A DNA stretch of 64,000 nucleotides. It comes from Thelonectria olida. Taxonomy: Eukaryota > Ascomycota > Sordariomycetes > Hypocreales > Nectriaceae. How positions within the stretch are numbered: position 1 is the first letter of the stretch; every line of letters starts with the position of its first letter. This document shows, in pieces, positions 43,918 to 57,000 of this stretch. Both the position numbers and the translations under genes were made by a program. Below the pieces are notes generated by a model. That model was not told the DNA's origin, searched no databases, and saw only the letters and a program-made list of their open reading frames with translations. The DNA is taken from assembly GCA_020736575.1 (NCBI GenBank), contig JAGPYM010000002.1:2170001-2234000 (forward strand), written 5' to 3'.

Positions 43918-44485
43918 GGTTCAACCTCAAGGCCTTCGTGTGCCATTGACCAATTGGCAAGGTGGGAAAATGGTCTTATTCATCGGGTTCATCAGGGATC
44001 GGGAGTTGATCAAGCACGGCGCACAGGGTGGTGGATGGAGGTGGTGGCGGGCGGTGACGACGGCTGTTGCTGGACTCTGTATGGGGAAGAGGCGAGTCGG
44101 GTTCTTATTCGGAAAGACAAGAGGTACATATCAGAGACGGGAATGAAGAGTGCCAATCAACAATGTGATTGTAGCAAGTCAATCATCAGCCCATTTTTGG
44201 AGAAAAAGGATCCCTATTTGGGGCGCAATGGTCAACAATACTCCCGCGCAGGCAGGACCGAGGAGAAGACGGGACGTTGTAAGAAAAAGTCAACAGGGGG
44301 ATGAATGGAAGACGGCATCGCCCGTCGACAGTGCGCAGCATCTGGGACGATGAATTGGGCCATGAGCCAGCATCCAGCAAAAAAAAAGATGGAGGCTCTT
44401 GCTGGGCTAGATTATTGGTAAAGTCCAGGGCCTTGACGGGTCGCAGCGACAACAGAGGTGTGGTGGGGGATCTCGGTTTGGCAGA

Positions 44486-44498
44486 GATACGAATACGA
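44486..44498 (-). promoter_or_regulatory. Two overlapping TCGTAT words (sterol-response-like)
   Basis: On the minus strand this reads TCGTATTCGTATC, two near matches in tandem to TCGTATA, the Upc2-type sterol response core. About 615 bp before the CYP51 ATG. Confidence 0.3.
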
Positions 44499-44677
44499 CT
44501 GGCCAATGACAAGCCGCCCTCCAGCCATTTGAGATTGTTCGGCTCCAGGTGCCAGTGCCGTTCGAGACAAGCAATTGACCCGAATGGGGGAATTGCCAGG
44601 CACCATCAACACTCAGGGTCACACTCACACCGCCTGCGCAGTGCCGTAGAGCAGCAGCCGCAGCGTTCAACCTGTAT

Positions 44678-44684
44678 TCGTATA
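44678..44684 (+). promoter_or_regulatory. TCGTATA, Upc2-type sterol response core
   Basis: An exact match to the yeast Upc2/Ecm22 binding core, 429 bp before the CYP51 ATG. Whether a filamentous fungus uses this word is uncertain; SrbA and AtrR control CYP51 in Aspergillus. Confidence 0.35.
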
Positions 44685-45112
44685 CTGGACAGCTTGACAT
44701 ACTGAGTAAGTAGTTACTGACGGCATCTGCCTTTTTTCGTAACCCAATTGAGAGCTCCGGTTCCAAGTCCCCACCAAGGAAAAAACCCCTCCAACCCCTT
44801 GTTGGGTGCCGTGTGTTTGTCGGGAAAAAACGTCGGGGCCGGGGGTGTGCAATTACATATCAGTTAATCTCCTTCGTGCCTTCCATCATTCATTCATTCT
44901 TCTACTACTCCATCCCCCTTCTCCTCCTCTTCCTCTTCCTCTACCTCCATATCCGGGTTCTTCATTGCTTCCCTTTCTCCCCAAGGTCTTCGAATCGCGG
45001 ACTCGAAACCTCCTTACCTTGGGTATACTTCCTCTTCCACCTCTTTGTCCGTCTCCTCAACCACCGTCTTGATCGCATCTCCACCGACAAAACACCCGCC
45101 CACTACTTCAAC

Positions 45113-46851
<1,739 letters not shown>

Positions 46852-47451
46852 ACTGTTGGGAGTGTTAGAGGGAAGAAGACATGAAACTTTGTACATATGC
46901 AGCAATGCAGCAGGCGTGCTGAGGAGTTGAGTATAATGATGATTGGGCTGGTATAAAAACACAGTTGTTTTTTTTTGGTTTGCAACGCCGGTAAAGAGCC
47001 CCGGCGAGATTCAATACATCTCTTTAATAAATGAAACTGTTAAATAAACCAGCTACGACTTATCGAAGCTGAAATGGTCAATGTCCCCTGTCCTTGATGA
47101 ATTCGGCACTTGGACATCCGATGCATCTCCACAATTAGCTCTTTTGGGCCCAGCCATAACATCATGACACCGACTACGTATAGTAAGACCTCAGTCGTCT
47201 CATCATTGACTTTATCCAATTCCTTTCCCTAGTATCCTTAGCTGATGCTTTTTAAGCTCATGTAGTCTATGTCTGACTCTAGAGTCACGGTTTTTTTTAT
47301 TTTATACTTCGGTGAGCACTGTTGACGGACTCGAGTGCAGAACCCAGGCTTGACTGACTGATTGCAACAAAACACACGTCAGAAAAGAAGCTTCGTCTTG
47401 GACAGGTCTTTAAGAGCTAGTAAAAGACTCAATCAGTCTTACGAACTCACA
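46852..47451. other. Intergenic between CYP51 and the DUF3074 gene
   Basis: 600 bp, AT-rich, holding the CYP51 3' end and the promoter of the next gene. T runs at about 46968 and 47291. No gene seen. Confidence 0.5.
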
Positions 47452-48342
47452 ATGACTGAGGAGTGCGGTCCTCTGGTCCGCCTCTGGGGCATTCACCCTT
47501 CTCAACTCCCACACGCCGATGCCAAAGGTGAAGACCTGAAGCCATTCCTCAGCTCTATCCTAAACGAGGCCATACCGTTCATCGACATCGAAAAGCCCTC
47601 CTGGAAGCGCAAGTTTCAAAAATCCTTCCCCAACTCGATTGCTCCTGTTCAGGTCTATGAGCGCACCGTGGCCGCTAATCAGCTTGCCGCTGCCGCCGAG
47701 AAGCATCACCCACCTGGTATAGCCGGTAGCAGCGTGCGCGATGAGTTTTGGGCCTTGAGGCAGAGCGTACACGAGAACCGCGAGGAAAAGGGCTCAGCGT
47801 CGTGGGCCGAGTTCGTGCGCTGCTTCAAGGAGGAGCATGCAGTCGCTGAAGTGGCTTTCACGCCCGGAATCCTCGGAACGACGCTCAATCGCGAATGGGA
47901 CTGCGCGGGTGTTGAAATTGAAACCGACGGAGTGAAGTGGATGGATTTGACATTGAAGCGCGAAGAGTCAACACATAAATTACCAGGGCCGTTGAAGAAA
48001 CGGCTGTTTCCAGTGGTGCAAGTGACAGCAGCAACGGTGCGCGAGGGACAACGGCGGGAAGTAATAGTGGTTCAGATCCTAGCTCGGCCGGGAGATGACG
48101 AGGAGGTGGCAGAAGGAGTGGTGAGGGCGGCTTATTCGAGTGTTGAAGTGGTGAGAGAAACGGCTGAGGGCAAGGTCGAATGGATCATGGGGACGGCGTC
48201 GGATGCAGGAGGCATTCTGCCCATGTGGATGCAGAAGACGGCGGTGCCGGGACAGATTGCAAAGGACGTGGATATGTTTATGAAGTGGGTTGGAGAGGAG
48301 AGGAAGAAGGAGAATAGTGAGATATTGAGAGGTTTGACATGA
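47452..48342 (+). CDS. DUF3074 START-like domain protein
   Basis: A single exon of 296 residues from the ATG at 47452 (the frame is open from 47362, but that is probably leader). The start MTEECGPLVRLWGIHPSQLP and the body (WALRQSVHENREEKGSASWAEF, then AEVAFTPGILGTT) match the fungal DUF3074 family. That family has the START/Bet v1-like helix-grip fold with a lipid-sized cavity. The late segment VEWIMGTASDAGGILPMWMQ is its typical end strand and long helix. It is cytosolic and may bind or transfer a lipid (inference from fold). It lies 600 bp downstream of CYP51 on the same strand, but fungi rarely co-transcribe, so a link to sterols is only a suggestion. Confidence 0.85.
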   Translation: MTEECGPLVRLWGIHPSQLPHADAKGEDLKPFLSSILNEAIPFIDIEKPSWKRKFQKSFPNSIAPVQVYERTVAANQLAAAAEKHHPPGIAGSSVRDEFWALRQSVHENREEKGSASWAEFVRCFKEEHAVAEVAFTPGILGTTLNREWDCAGVEIETDGVKWMDLTLKREESTHKLPGPLKKRLFPVVQVTAATVREGQRREVIVVQILARPGDDEEVAEGVVRAAYSSVEVVRETAEGKVEWIMGTASDAGGILPMWMQKTAVPGQIAKDVDMFMKWVGEERKKENSEILRGLT

Positions 48343-48563
48343 TAGAAGGTGGTTGTGGCCGTTGCCCGTTGTACCTTCCTCGATCACCCTCCTTCTCGAA
48401 CTCGGTTTTTTAGGTCCTCGCCCACCTTCAGATAATGCGCTGCCCTCTTTCCTCCTTCAAACTTCGTCTCTCCTGTCTTTTAGGCAGTTTGGTTCTCGAT
48501 TTTGGACTCTCGGCCCCTATCGCTTTCATTCCATCACCCGTCAACTTCAGCGCAAGAGTCTTA

Positions 48564-49551
48564 ATGTCGTCGACTACTCGGACAAAGATGCAGCTCCGCC
48601 ATCGTTCCGTTCCCTCAGGCAAGAGGACCAATCCAGACCCCCCGCCACCAACTTGCGACACCACCACACTTACCGTGTCATCGAGCTCCCTTCTAGCCCC
48701 GACCAGGTCCTCTAAACTGGTTGAACAGGCCGACGCCCTCGCAAAGATGACATTTGAGCTCAACCTCCGTGCGGTTTGCGGACATGCTAAGCGCCTCGAA
48801 CGTGACCTCCGCACGCTTGTGGCCAAGACCGAGCAAGATAATGACTTCAAGAACGAGTACCAGAAACGGCTAGTGGAGATGATGGCAGAGATCCAATCTG
48901 TCAAGACGCACATAACCACAGTTCAAGGTGGACAGCAGGACGTCACGGGCGGCTTCGATAAACTACAGCGGGAGACGTCACAGTTCGTGGAGCTCTTTCA
49001 AGATGAAATACGAGGTATAAAGGGTGGCCTTTCTGAGATCTTCAATCAATTGGATCAATGTGCCACAATAGACGATGTCAGAGACGAGATCTATTCCGCA
49101 TCTCTGACGGATGCTGAGACGAGGGCAAAAACACAAGCACGACTAAGGGCTATGCAACGTGAGGAATATAGCATCGATATGATAACGCTTCCAGACTAAT
49201 CAGACAGCAGAAGATATCAAACCCCGTGTTGAAGAAGCCATCAATTCCACCCGCCGATGGAATCGCGATCACAAGACAACTCACCTTCCCGACTCTCAGT
49301 TCGTTGCCAATTACCTCAAGAAACAATCTCAGCGCGACGCGGCCATGGCTGTCCTCCTCCAGCGCTCCCTTCAAAAACGCATCCGCCTACGGGACTCTCG
49401 CACTCCAGGGAGGACATGGTCCCAACCTCAAAGCCTCGACGAGCTGTGCCGGGATGTCGTATGGCAGGATGTCATCGACATGGTCAAGGATGTGCTGGTT
49501 GTGAATGAGCAGCGAACCATGAGATCGTTGAGACGAGCATCAGCGCAATGA
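48564..49551 (+). CDS. Coiled-coil protein, unknown function
   Basis: Exons 48564-49158 and 49208-49551 (312 residues). The 49-nt intron has a GTGAGG donor and GACTAATC near the acceptor, and joins RLRAMQ to PEDIKPRVEEA in frame. Without splicing the first frame stops at 49199. Residues 1-50 are Ser/Pro-rich. A long heptad-patterned region follows (about 55-185, KLVEQADALAKMTFELNLRA onward). The last 100 residues are basic and helical (RDAAMAVLLQRSLQKRIRLR). No family recognised. Start at 48564 chosen as the first ATG after the CT-rich leader; the frame is open to 48435. Confidence 0.7.
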
Positions 49552-49900
49552 GAGTTGGCGACATGGTCACTGATGTGATCTAACATGTATACTTACTAGA
49601 CCTCAGTGGATGCCAAATGGCCAGGATTTAAGGGGAACGTGAAGGGCAGAGGACTTTCAATGCTCAACCAACATCTGCCAATTAAGAAGCCCCAACAAAG
49701 CTCAAAAGGAGATTCCAAGTATAACTGTGGTATTTTAATGCGAGACCCAGAAAGCAGCCTTCCATGCCTAGACCTAGCCAACACCTTTAACGCCCTTTTT
49801 AGTTGCCTCCCATGATAGAAACCCATAAGAACCCCGATAATCTACCCTCACAAATTATCTATTTCAATGCCAGCAGACGACCGTTTGAGTTCGCCTCTCG
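49552..49900. other. Convergent 3' region with TAF7
   Basis: 349 bp between two converging stops. Short frames only. No gene seen. Confidence 0.5.
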
Positions 49901-51409
49901 CTAGTCATCCTGTTCGATGCCAATAGACGACTTTTTGAGCTCGATTTCGGACTTGAGCTGCTTGATCTGGGCCTCAAGACGAGTCCGCAGAATCTTGTTT
50001 TGGGTGCGACCCAGCTCGACCTGCTTGGTACCAAGTTGCTTCTCCAGGTCGGCAATGATATCCTTGACGCCCTGAAGCTCGTCCCGTTGAGCACGAGCGT
50101 CGTCGTCCAGGTCATCATCGTCGTCGTCATCGTCATCGTCGTCTGACACCTCCTCTGACTCGTCGGCCTCGATGCTATCGTGCACAGCCGGGGTATTGAC
50201 TTGGGTCATCGTCATGGGCGTACCCAAGTCCATGCCGGTAGCAGGAGTCTCCGCAAAGAGTTCCTCTGCGAAGGCTGCCTCAAGGTCTGCCTCGAGATCA
50301 TCATCGTGATGCCCAAAGGTGTCGTCAGCCATCTGGGAGTCGAATCCATAATCCTCTCCTTCGGCATCCTCGTCGACAAATTCCTCTTGGTCCTGTCGTT
50401 CGTCGACCCATTCCCAACGCGTTGAGGCGGCCTTAGCGTCCTCAGCAAGTAGGCGTTCGACTTCTGCTTCTTTATCCTCAATCTCCTTCCGGCTGATGGT
50501 CTTGGCGAATCGGCGATTAAGGGCGTCGTGCATGGGGGGAGTGAGGCCGTGTGGCCATTTGAAATGGGAGTCGATCATGCTCGGGAGGGGAACTTGCTTG
50601 GCTTCAGCGTCAGAAGCTACCTGCTGGAAGACGAGCAGCATCTGGCAAATATCGGCTGACTTGAGGAGGGATTTGCGATCCCACGTCTTCATAGCCTCAG
50701 TAATCGTGGGCAAGTCAACCATGACAGCCGCGTATCGCACGCCCTTAACCACCACGACTGCCCGTCTAGTGTCCTCCTCGAAGAATTTGAACTGGAGATC
50801 TGCTCCGCCAAGGCTCCGTGGGATACCAATCTTTCCATTCTCCATGCACCAACGTACGTAATCGCAGTGTTCGCCAGGCACCATCCGTAACACGAACTGT
50901 TCCTCGATTGAAGGGTCCCTTTCTCGATCGCTCGCTTCGGAGTCGTACCCATCGCCGGGCGGGTGCATAGGCGCCCGGCCCTTGGGCTTGACTACCAATG
51001 TTGGAGTTAACCCAGACTTTGTAGCCTTGAGTTTAATCTTAGTAGTTGGATGTGATGCAGCCAGGGGTTCATCGTCATCGTCGTCCTCCTCGTGGGCGCG
51101 CTTCTTGCTCTCCACGAGTTTCTGGGTCGGCTTTGGCTGTCTTCCGGCTTTCGTTTTCGCGGGGGGTTTATCGGCGGCGGGTGTTGAAGGTTGGGATTTC
51201 CCGATCTTGAGCTTCACTTTGCGGCCACCGCCTTCGGTGGGCGTTGGTGTGGGAGCCGCGAAGCCGGCGGGTACGGTTGCAGGAACATTGGGGTTGGCTG
51301 AGGCGGGTGTCTTCGCTTCTGCGACAAAGGACGACGATCGGCTGACGTTGATCTTAAGTCGGGGCTTCGACGTCGGGGCTTGGCCGGCGTCAGTCGTCGA
51401 GGAAGGCAT
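49901..51409 (-). CDS. TAF7: TFIID subunit TAF7
   Basis: A single exon of 502 residues. The N-terminal 160 residues are Lys/Pro/Thr-rich and disordered, with an acidic DDDDDEP patch. The conserved TAFII55 domain spans about 165-330: IEEQFVLRMVPGEHCDYVR, then FFEEDTRRAVVVVKGVRYAA and VDLPTITEAMKTWDRKSLLK. The acidic middle region ends in an 11-Asp run (encoded near 50101-50144). The C-terminus is a coiled coil (DIIADLEKQLGTKQVEL onward). TAF7 binds TAF1 in TFIID and restrains its activity before transcription starts. Length is close to other filamentous-fungal TAF7 proteins. Confidence 0.95.
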   Translation of the reverse strand: MPSSTTDAGQAPTSKPRLKINVSRSSSFVAEAKTPASANPNVPATVPAGFAAPTPTPTEGGGRKVKLKIGKSQPSTPAADKPPAKTKAGRQPKPTQKLVESKKRAHEEDDDDDEPLAASHPTTKIKLKATKSGLTPTLVVKPKGRAPMHPPGDGYDSEASDRERDPSIEEQFVLRMVPGEHCDYVRWCMENGKIGIPRSLGGADLQFKFFEEDTRRAVVVVKGVRYAAVMVDLPTITEAMKTWDRKSLLKSADICQMLLVFQQVASDAEAKQVPLPSMIDSHFKWPHGLTPPMHDALNRRFAKTISRKEIEDKEAEVERLLAEDAKAASTRWEWVDERQDQEEFVDEDAEGEDYGFDSQMADDTFGHHDDDLEADLEAAFAEELFAETPATGMDLGTPMTMTQVNTPAVHDSIEADESEEVSDDDDDDDDDDDLDDDARAQRDELQGVKDIIADLEKQLGTKQVELGRTQNKILRTRLEAQIKQLKSEIELKKSSIGIEQDD

Positions 51410-52238
51410 GTCGGCGAGGGTTCAGGCTCCTCAATGAAGGAGAGTGGCTTGAGGTCGGGGGCAGCTCTGCTTAACGCAGAGGGGCCCAATGGTAATCTGA
51501 ATGGACAGTGGCGATTCAGCGATAAAAATGACGCAGATGGGCGAGACTGCGGCGCTGCGCGAACGCTTGGATTATCGATGTAACGGCGTTAATGGAGTTC
51601 GCGATGGCAGCGCGTGGAGAGGCGCGAGAGGTGAGGCGGGAGGAATCAAAGGCTCCAAGCCTTCATGAACGAAGGAAGGAAGGCACTTGCAGGTGATAGC
51701 TGCAACTGGTCGCAAATAGGGCCCGCTTTTATCCGCGATAAGGCCACCACTACTACATAAGGTACTTAGGTAGGTACCAAACTGCATGACTACCTCCGTT
51801 GGCACCCAAGAAGTCATTGAAATTGAATCTAATTGATAGCTTCTGTTTTGCGCATGCAAAAAGCAAAGGATCTGCGCTCCTTTTCATAAATTTCCGAGGG
51901 CAAACCTCATCAGAGACTTCTGCATGTAGTCAGTCTGGCTTTCACTCATCATAGACTTGAGTGCAAAGGGCTTCATCATGAATCGCCAACATAAAATGTT
52001 TTCTATTGCCTTGAATCCAGCTGCATATTGACTTGCCCATAGCTATGAGCAAGATGAGTTTCTAACAATAGATACAACGAAGTAAAATCATAAATAAAAG
52101 CGACTTCATATGTGTCGCTTGAGAAAAATGCCATCAACCAACGCCATGGATGCTCCGTGAAATGGGGTGGGTATTGTTTTTGTGTCCTCTTCCGTCTCTT
52201 CCTCTTAGGAGTGCATAAAGGTGAATGCAAAGCAACTA
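51410..52238. other. Intergenic, TAF7 promoter
   Basis: 830 bp between two minus-strand genes. The part near 51410-51600 is leader and promoter of TAF7. The rest is AT-rich with no motif or frame I can support. Confidence 0.5.
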
Positions 52239-54077
52239 TCACCAGTTGATACCAGTCCATTCATAGGACCCGTCAACATTCACCCAGTGGCCCTTCTTAA
52301 TGGCCTCCTCCCAGCCCATCATCACGGCCAACAACCGGCATCCCATTGAGCTGACGGCGCAGACCACCTGATCGCTTGCACCAGCAAGCACTGCCAGATC
52401 CATCATGTACGCTCGCCCGACAAGGCTGCGCAGGAGTAACGTCTGCTCCGAAGGCGGCGCCATGAGTCTCGCTTCCATGTTCACATCCTTGACCCTGACA
52501 CCATCGGGAGCGTTTGCCGCATTGTTCCTGCGCTCAACCCCAAGGTTCCAAAACATGGCGGCGAAGAATCCGCCTTCCCAGCCAAATGTTTCATCCACGA
52601 ACTGGTGAAGCATTTGCGCGCTCGGATTGGCCTCCTCAATGGCTCCTTTCGAGGCGAGGCGAATTCGCTCTTGGGAAGCAAGAATATCTACAAACTCGGG
52701 TTCTTCGTAAACTGAAGGGTCATCTGAGGCAACGACCTTGACAGATTTACGGATAATGTTTGGGTCGGCAAAGGAAGCGTTGTAGTACTCGTCTACAAGG
52801 TTTCCGGCTCTCTCAAGAAAAACCTCAGAAGGGATGTAGCCATCCCGATACTGATACTCGATCGGGTGCTGGTCTCCATGGCGGATATGGAGTCCCATAA
52901 CGGGAAGGTCTGGAGTAGTAGTAGAGTCAGATGACTTTGCTCTAGCCCGGAGCTGGCTGATGCGCTCATCGACGTATGCCTGATCGTCCTGGTTGAGACC
53001 GAACATGGCTTGATATCCCGTGTGGGCAAGATCAAAGAGGCCGTGCAGGCCGCGATCGGTACCAGCCAAACGATGGCTTTTGGCCAGCAAGGCTGGGAAG
53101 ATTTCCTTCGCGGTGACAGCTGAAACGACAAGGTGGCGAGCTTGGAACGGGCAGGGAACGATGTGGTGTCGAGGGGGAGGTCGGCAGTCAGGGATCGGAG
53201 GCGAAGCAAAGATATCGGTGTAAGTACCGTAAGCCCAACGAGTGTCGTCGATGAAGAAAGCCCGGCCCTGCTCCTTTGCGAGCCCATAAAACGTCCACAT
53301 CGTCATAAGTGTATTTCCCAGACCAGCATCGGGGGTTTCCAGAACGAAAGTCATGGAGCTTTCACAGGCGGGCTTGTATTTCATTGCCTGTGTGTTCATT
53401 CCAACAACACGAGGGAAGTCCTTGGCGGAGACACTTTTGGCAGAGCTTGGAAGCAAACCAATTCCTTCTGCTTCAGCTACATCCACAAAGTAGTCGTCTG
53501 GGGCATCATAGCTTAGCATTGCCTGCTCCGAAAGGGGGGTTTTGTGGTGAAGGTCCCTTGCCCGAGAGGAAACCTCTCGGCATTGTACGCTCATGTCAGA
53601 GTACTGGTCGATAGACAAGGGGAAATCATGGTCATGGGGGATAGAGATGGTCCATTTCGAGCGACCCCTGTTGTCGTTAATCACTATGGGCGTGGGAAAT
53701 TCTGGCAGGGCATCCTGCCCAACCATCTCGAACTCCTGTTGCGCAAAGTAGGGCCAGACGGCTGGCATGACATTGCGGTTTCCAAAGAGCGCCATCACGG
53801 CGTACACAATTGCCAGCAGTCCGGCAAGAAGAAACAGACGGCGAAAAACTCGGCTCGGTCGAGTCACCAAAATCTGAGAGGGTGACCTCTTAGGTCTCGG
53901 GACCAAGGCGGGAAGGCTTGGTGAAGGTGGGGGAGAGAAGAGAAGGTGGTTGAAGTTGAATCGAGAAGAAGTCGAAGACAAAGGACCACGGTCGCTATGG
54001 TTGTAGGAACCACCTCGGCGGAGGTTAAGTCGAGCCGGTGCAACCAGCATCTTGGTGTGAGTAGAAGCAGATGCCAT
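52239..54077 (-). CDS. Type II membrane GT23-like fucosyltransferase
   Basis: A single exon of 612 residues. The layout is a Golgi type II protein: Arg/Pro/Ser-rich cytosolic tail (1-78), one membrane span (about 80-100, LFLLAGLLAIVYAVMALFG) and a luminal catalytic part. The GT-B donor-site motifs of the alpha-1,6-fucosyltransferase family are recognisable: H397-I-R-H-G-D402, then ASDDP at about 450-454. Later comes SDQVVCAVSSMGCR (about 570), the counterpart of the FUT8 segment that ends in FSSQVCR. It probably uses GDP-fucose, or another GDP-sugar, on N-glycans or wall glycans. The acceptor is unknown, and the first basic motif differs from the FUT8 HVRRTDK. Confidence 0.8.
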   Translation of the reverse strand: MASASTHTKMLVAPARLNLRRGGSYNHSDRGPLSSTSSRFNFNHLLFSPPPSPSLPALVPRPKRSPSQILVTRPSRVFRRLFLLAGLLAIVYAVMALFGNRNVMPAVWPYFAQQEFEMVGQDALPEFPTPIVINDNRGRSKWTISIPHDHDFPLSIDQYSDMSVQCREVSSRARDLHHKTPLSEQAMLSYDAPDDYFVDVAEAEGIGLLPSSAKSVSAKDFPRVVGMNTQAMKYKPACESSMTFVLETPDAGLGNTLMTMWTFYGLAKEQGRAFFIDDTRWAYGTYTDIFASPPIPDCRPPPRHHIVPCPFQARHLVVSAVTAKEIFPALLAKSHRLAGTDRGLHGLFDLAHTGYQAMFGLNQDDQAYVDERISQLRARAKSSDSTTTPDLPVMGLHIRHGDQHPIEYQYRDGYIPSEVFLERAGNLVDEYYNASFADPNIIRKSVKVVASDDPSVYEEPEFVDILASQERIRLASKGAIEEANPSAQMLHQFVDETFGWEGGFFAAMFWNLGVERRNNAANAPDGVRVKDVNMEARLMAPPSEQTLLLRSLVGRAYMMDLAVLAGASDQVVCAVSSMGCRLLAVMMGWEEAIKKGHWVNVDGSYEWTGINW

Positions 54078-57000
54078 CGTGACGTTTGGGTAAATGAGTC
54101 GTAGATAACGTTAAGAAAGGAAAAAAATGTTGGTTAAGGACAGTCGGGTTCGGTGGGATTTCGAGTCGGGCTCAAAAAGAGTCGTCGCTTAGATGGGAAC
54201 GCAAAATGAAGGGCGGTCGACGTCAAAAAAGATATCCCAGTAGCAAAGGAGTGACGGGAAGGGGTGAGCGTGTATCCAAGACAGGCGTCGAGCCAGCAAG
54301 TAGTACAACGAGTGAAGCAAACAAGAACGGAAGAGTCGTAGGCGGACTGGATGATGCTACATCGGGGGGGACGCGAAGCCAGCGAGCGTCTCTCCCCACG
54401 CTTGAGCACGTGTAGAAGAAGAGAAGGAAGGTGAAGCTGAAGTGAACGCGAGGGAAGGGTCCTAGATGATATTCATGGACAGAGTCCGGCTAGTCCAGCG
54501 TGTAAACAGTGAGTTAACCTCGAGTGAGGATAGCGTGTTGGCGCACGAAGTAGAGGCGGCAAATGAGCGAGGGGCGTCAAAACATTAAAATGCCCGACCA
54601 AACGTGAGGTTTCTTGTGAAGAATGAAGAGAGAGAGAGAGAGAGATCGTGGGGGGTTTGTTCCGGGATCAACCCAAAAGCGAACCAGTGCAAGAAACGAA
54701 AACAAAATGAGAGGGAGGGTGCTGTACTTGGTACGAAGGAGAATGAGAGAGAACAAGGAAGCCGTCTCGAGCAGCCGCAAAAGCAGAAGAAAATAAAAAC
54801 CGGGGTGCAGCGGAAGACGTCAAGTCCTCATGCGGAGAATGAAGGAAGAGGGTGAAATTGAGAGGAAGTTGAGAGGTCAGGATGCGGCATGTTGGCGTTT
54901 GGCGGCGTTGGCTTTAGCCTGGCCAGTGACCTCCAGGTACCTTATTAACACGGCCCGCTTATTACACTTGGTGCAGAACCCAAGGAAGGACCCCGGCGAC
55001 CCGGTCCTGCTTTGGGGTTGGGTCGAGGTTTCGAGTCGGCTTGGATGGGAAGGGACCTCCGACGCTGTCTCAAGCAACTGCGTACTTGCCTTTCGGAGAG
55101 CTTCGCCTGCCTTAGTCACCGCTTCTCCTTCACTTGTACCAGTTTCTTTCATCAGCATCAAGTGTCACTTGGGACATGACATTCGAGTCAACTTCATCAT
55201 CCAGCTGCTTCTGCAATCCATACATCGAGAGAGATAATAGCATATCACAACACTGTAGCTCTGACAGCTCTCCCACGCTAGCTCCATCCTACAGCTCCTC
55301 CTCTCCCTCGTCCTCCGAAACCTATTTACCGTGTAAGCAAGCACCCCCGCTCCTCGGACCACTCACGCCAGATGCAGCTTGCGGGAGGGGCTCGATGGAT
55401 GCTCGCAAGTCGCGGATTAATTGATTATCACCAGGGGGAATAGAGCTTGCCAAGAAGCACAGACACCCGAGGCCCAACAACGGCGAGGAGAATAGGCTGA
55501 TATTAGAGCGCAATCAGTTCTCCGTACCATTCGTACGAATAGATGACAATTGCACATGGGAACTTGGGCGCGGCAGCTGTGAGGAAGATCAAACCAGGAT
55601 CCATGGCTGTTGATGACACAGGTCACACCTCATTGACACACACGACACACAACCTCATTCACTCAGTGAGACATACTTCGTACGCGGCCCGACAGCCAAC
55701 CCCTGCGATCAAAAGAAGACGCCACTTACAACGTGGAACACACCTCAATGGCCAATCTTCATGCTGAGATGGGTTGACACTTGACAGGCCTTCGACAAAA
55801 CGAGAATCGAGCATGACGAGAGTTTTGTGGCAACGACGGGAGGCACCCGTAGCACCACTTTCGTCATGATACTGACTCGTCAGAAAGGTTGATGCGTACC
55901 TTTGACTTTCGACATGGGCCGAGCCGCCGCCCATCTCATCCATTGCTCACGAATGTCATCCGCTCCTGTCGGCGATCACGGCATGGACGGCAATGTACCT
56001 CTCCCCAGAGTCAATCTTCATTGAGGAGCACATGCAAGAATACATGCCGCAAAGGTTCCCGCAATCTGCAGGAACGCGAAGCGGCTTGGCAGGGGTCTAT
56101 TTTGTCTCCATCTGTCGGCCGCCTTTTTTCGCTAGCTTGGTTTCACATTGAGAGCCCCAATTCAACGTCCAGACAAGGAATCAGCCAATCATGAGAGACC
56201 TGGCTTGGGCCTCGAAGGCTCGAAAAGCCTGAAGAGGCCATGGACAAGTCGGACTGGGCGCCATGGTTGGTAGCCGATTCAGAGCTGCAGCCACCCATGT
56301 TCTTCTTCAAGCCTCTCGCAGGAGGTCCTTTCGTCCCATCTTTCGAGACCCAAATCTCTCATTTATGAGGCCCTGGAAAGACGCATCAATCCATCATTGG
56401 TGCTGCTTTGATTACCGTCTGCAGCTCGAGAGTACACATGCATCCATGCACTGAGTACTGTGCGCCAATAAGAGATTAATTACACAATGGAGATCGAAAC
56501 AAACAGTCCAGACGAGCTAGAACAAAGATCCCTTTTCAACCCAACAGAGCCTCTCTCCCAATCTGCAACACTGACACACGATGCCCATGTGCCCCGTGTT
56601 TTGACTTAGTCACAGGAGGTTCCCCTCGTCTCGCCATATTCATGCTCTATCCTCTCTCAAACAAACCAGGACGAAAAGGACGAAAAGGAAGAAAAGCCCT
56701 CCCACCGCCATTTCTTGGCCTCATGCTGTCTAAGTCCTCGTTTTGTAACAACTTTCTCATCACACCGCAAGAATCTCTACACCTCGAACAGAGTACACAT
56801 ACACCCATCCGAGCTTAGACGAAATACCAATAGACCCCTCCAATTTCCACCAATGAGACCAGCCCCTCTGCGACTTTGCAAAACACTCTGTATGCCGTCT
56901 GCAACAACCCTTCAATCCCCCGTGCCATCGCCCAGCCTGCTGCAAGCGGGCGGCTACGATTCTGCCTCCCCCAAATCCTGGCATCAACTGCAGGTCGCTG

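Larger units (their letters stand above)
41983..45112. other. Long intergenic region and CYP51 promoter
   Basis: 3.1 kb. Holds a weak candidate first exon on the minus strand (43268-43452), a TAGG tetramer run near 43526-43543, an A23 run at 43895-43917 and TCGTAT-type words before CYP51. A CT-rich leader without ATG runs from about 44870 to the CYP51 start. No other gene supported. Confidence 0.5.
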
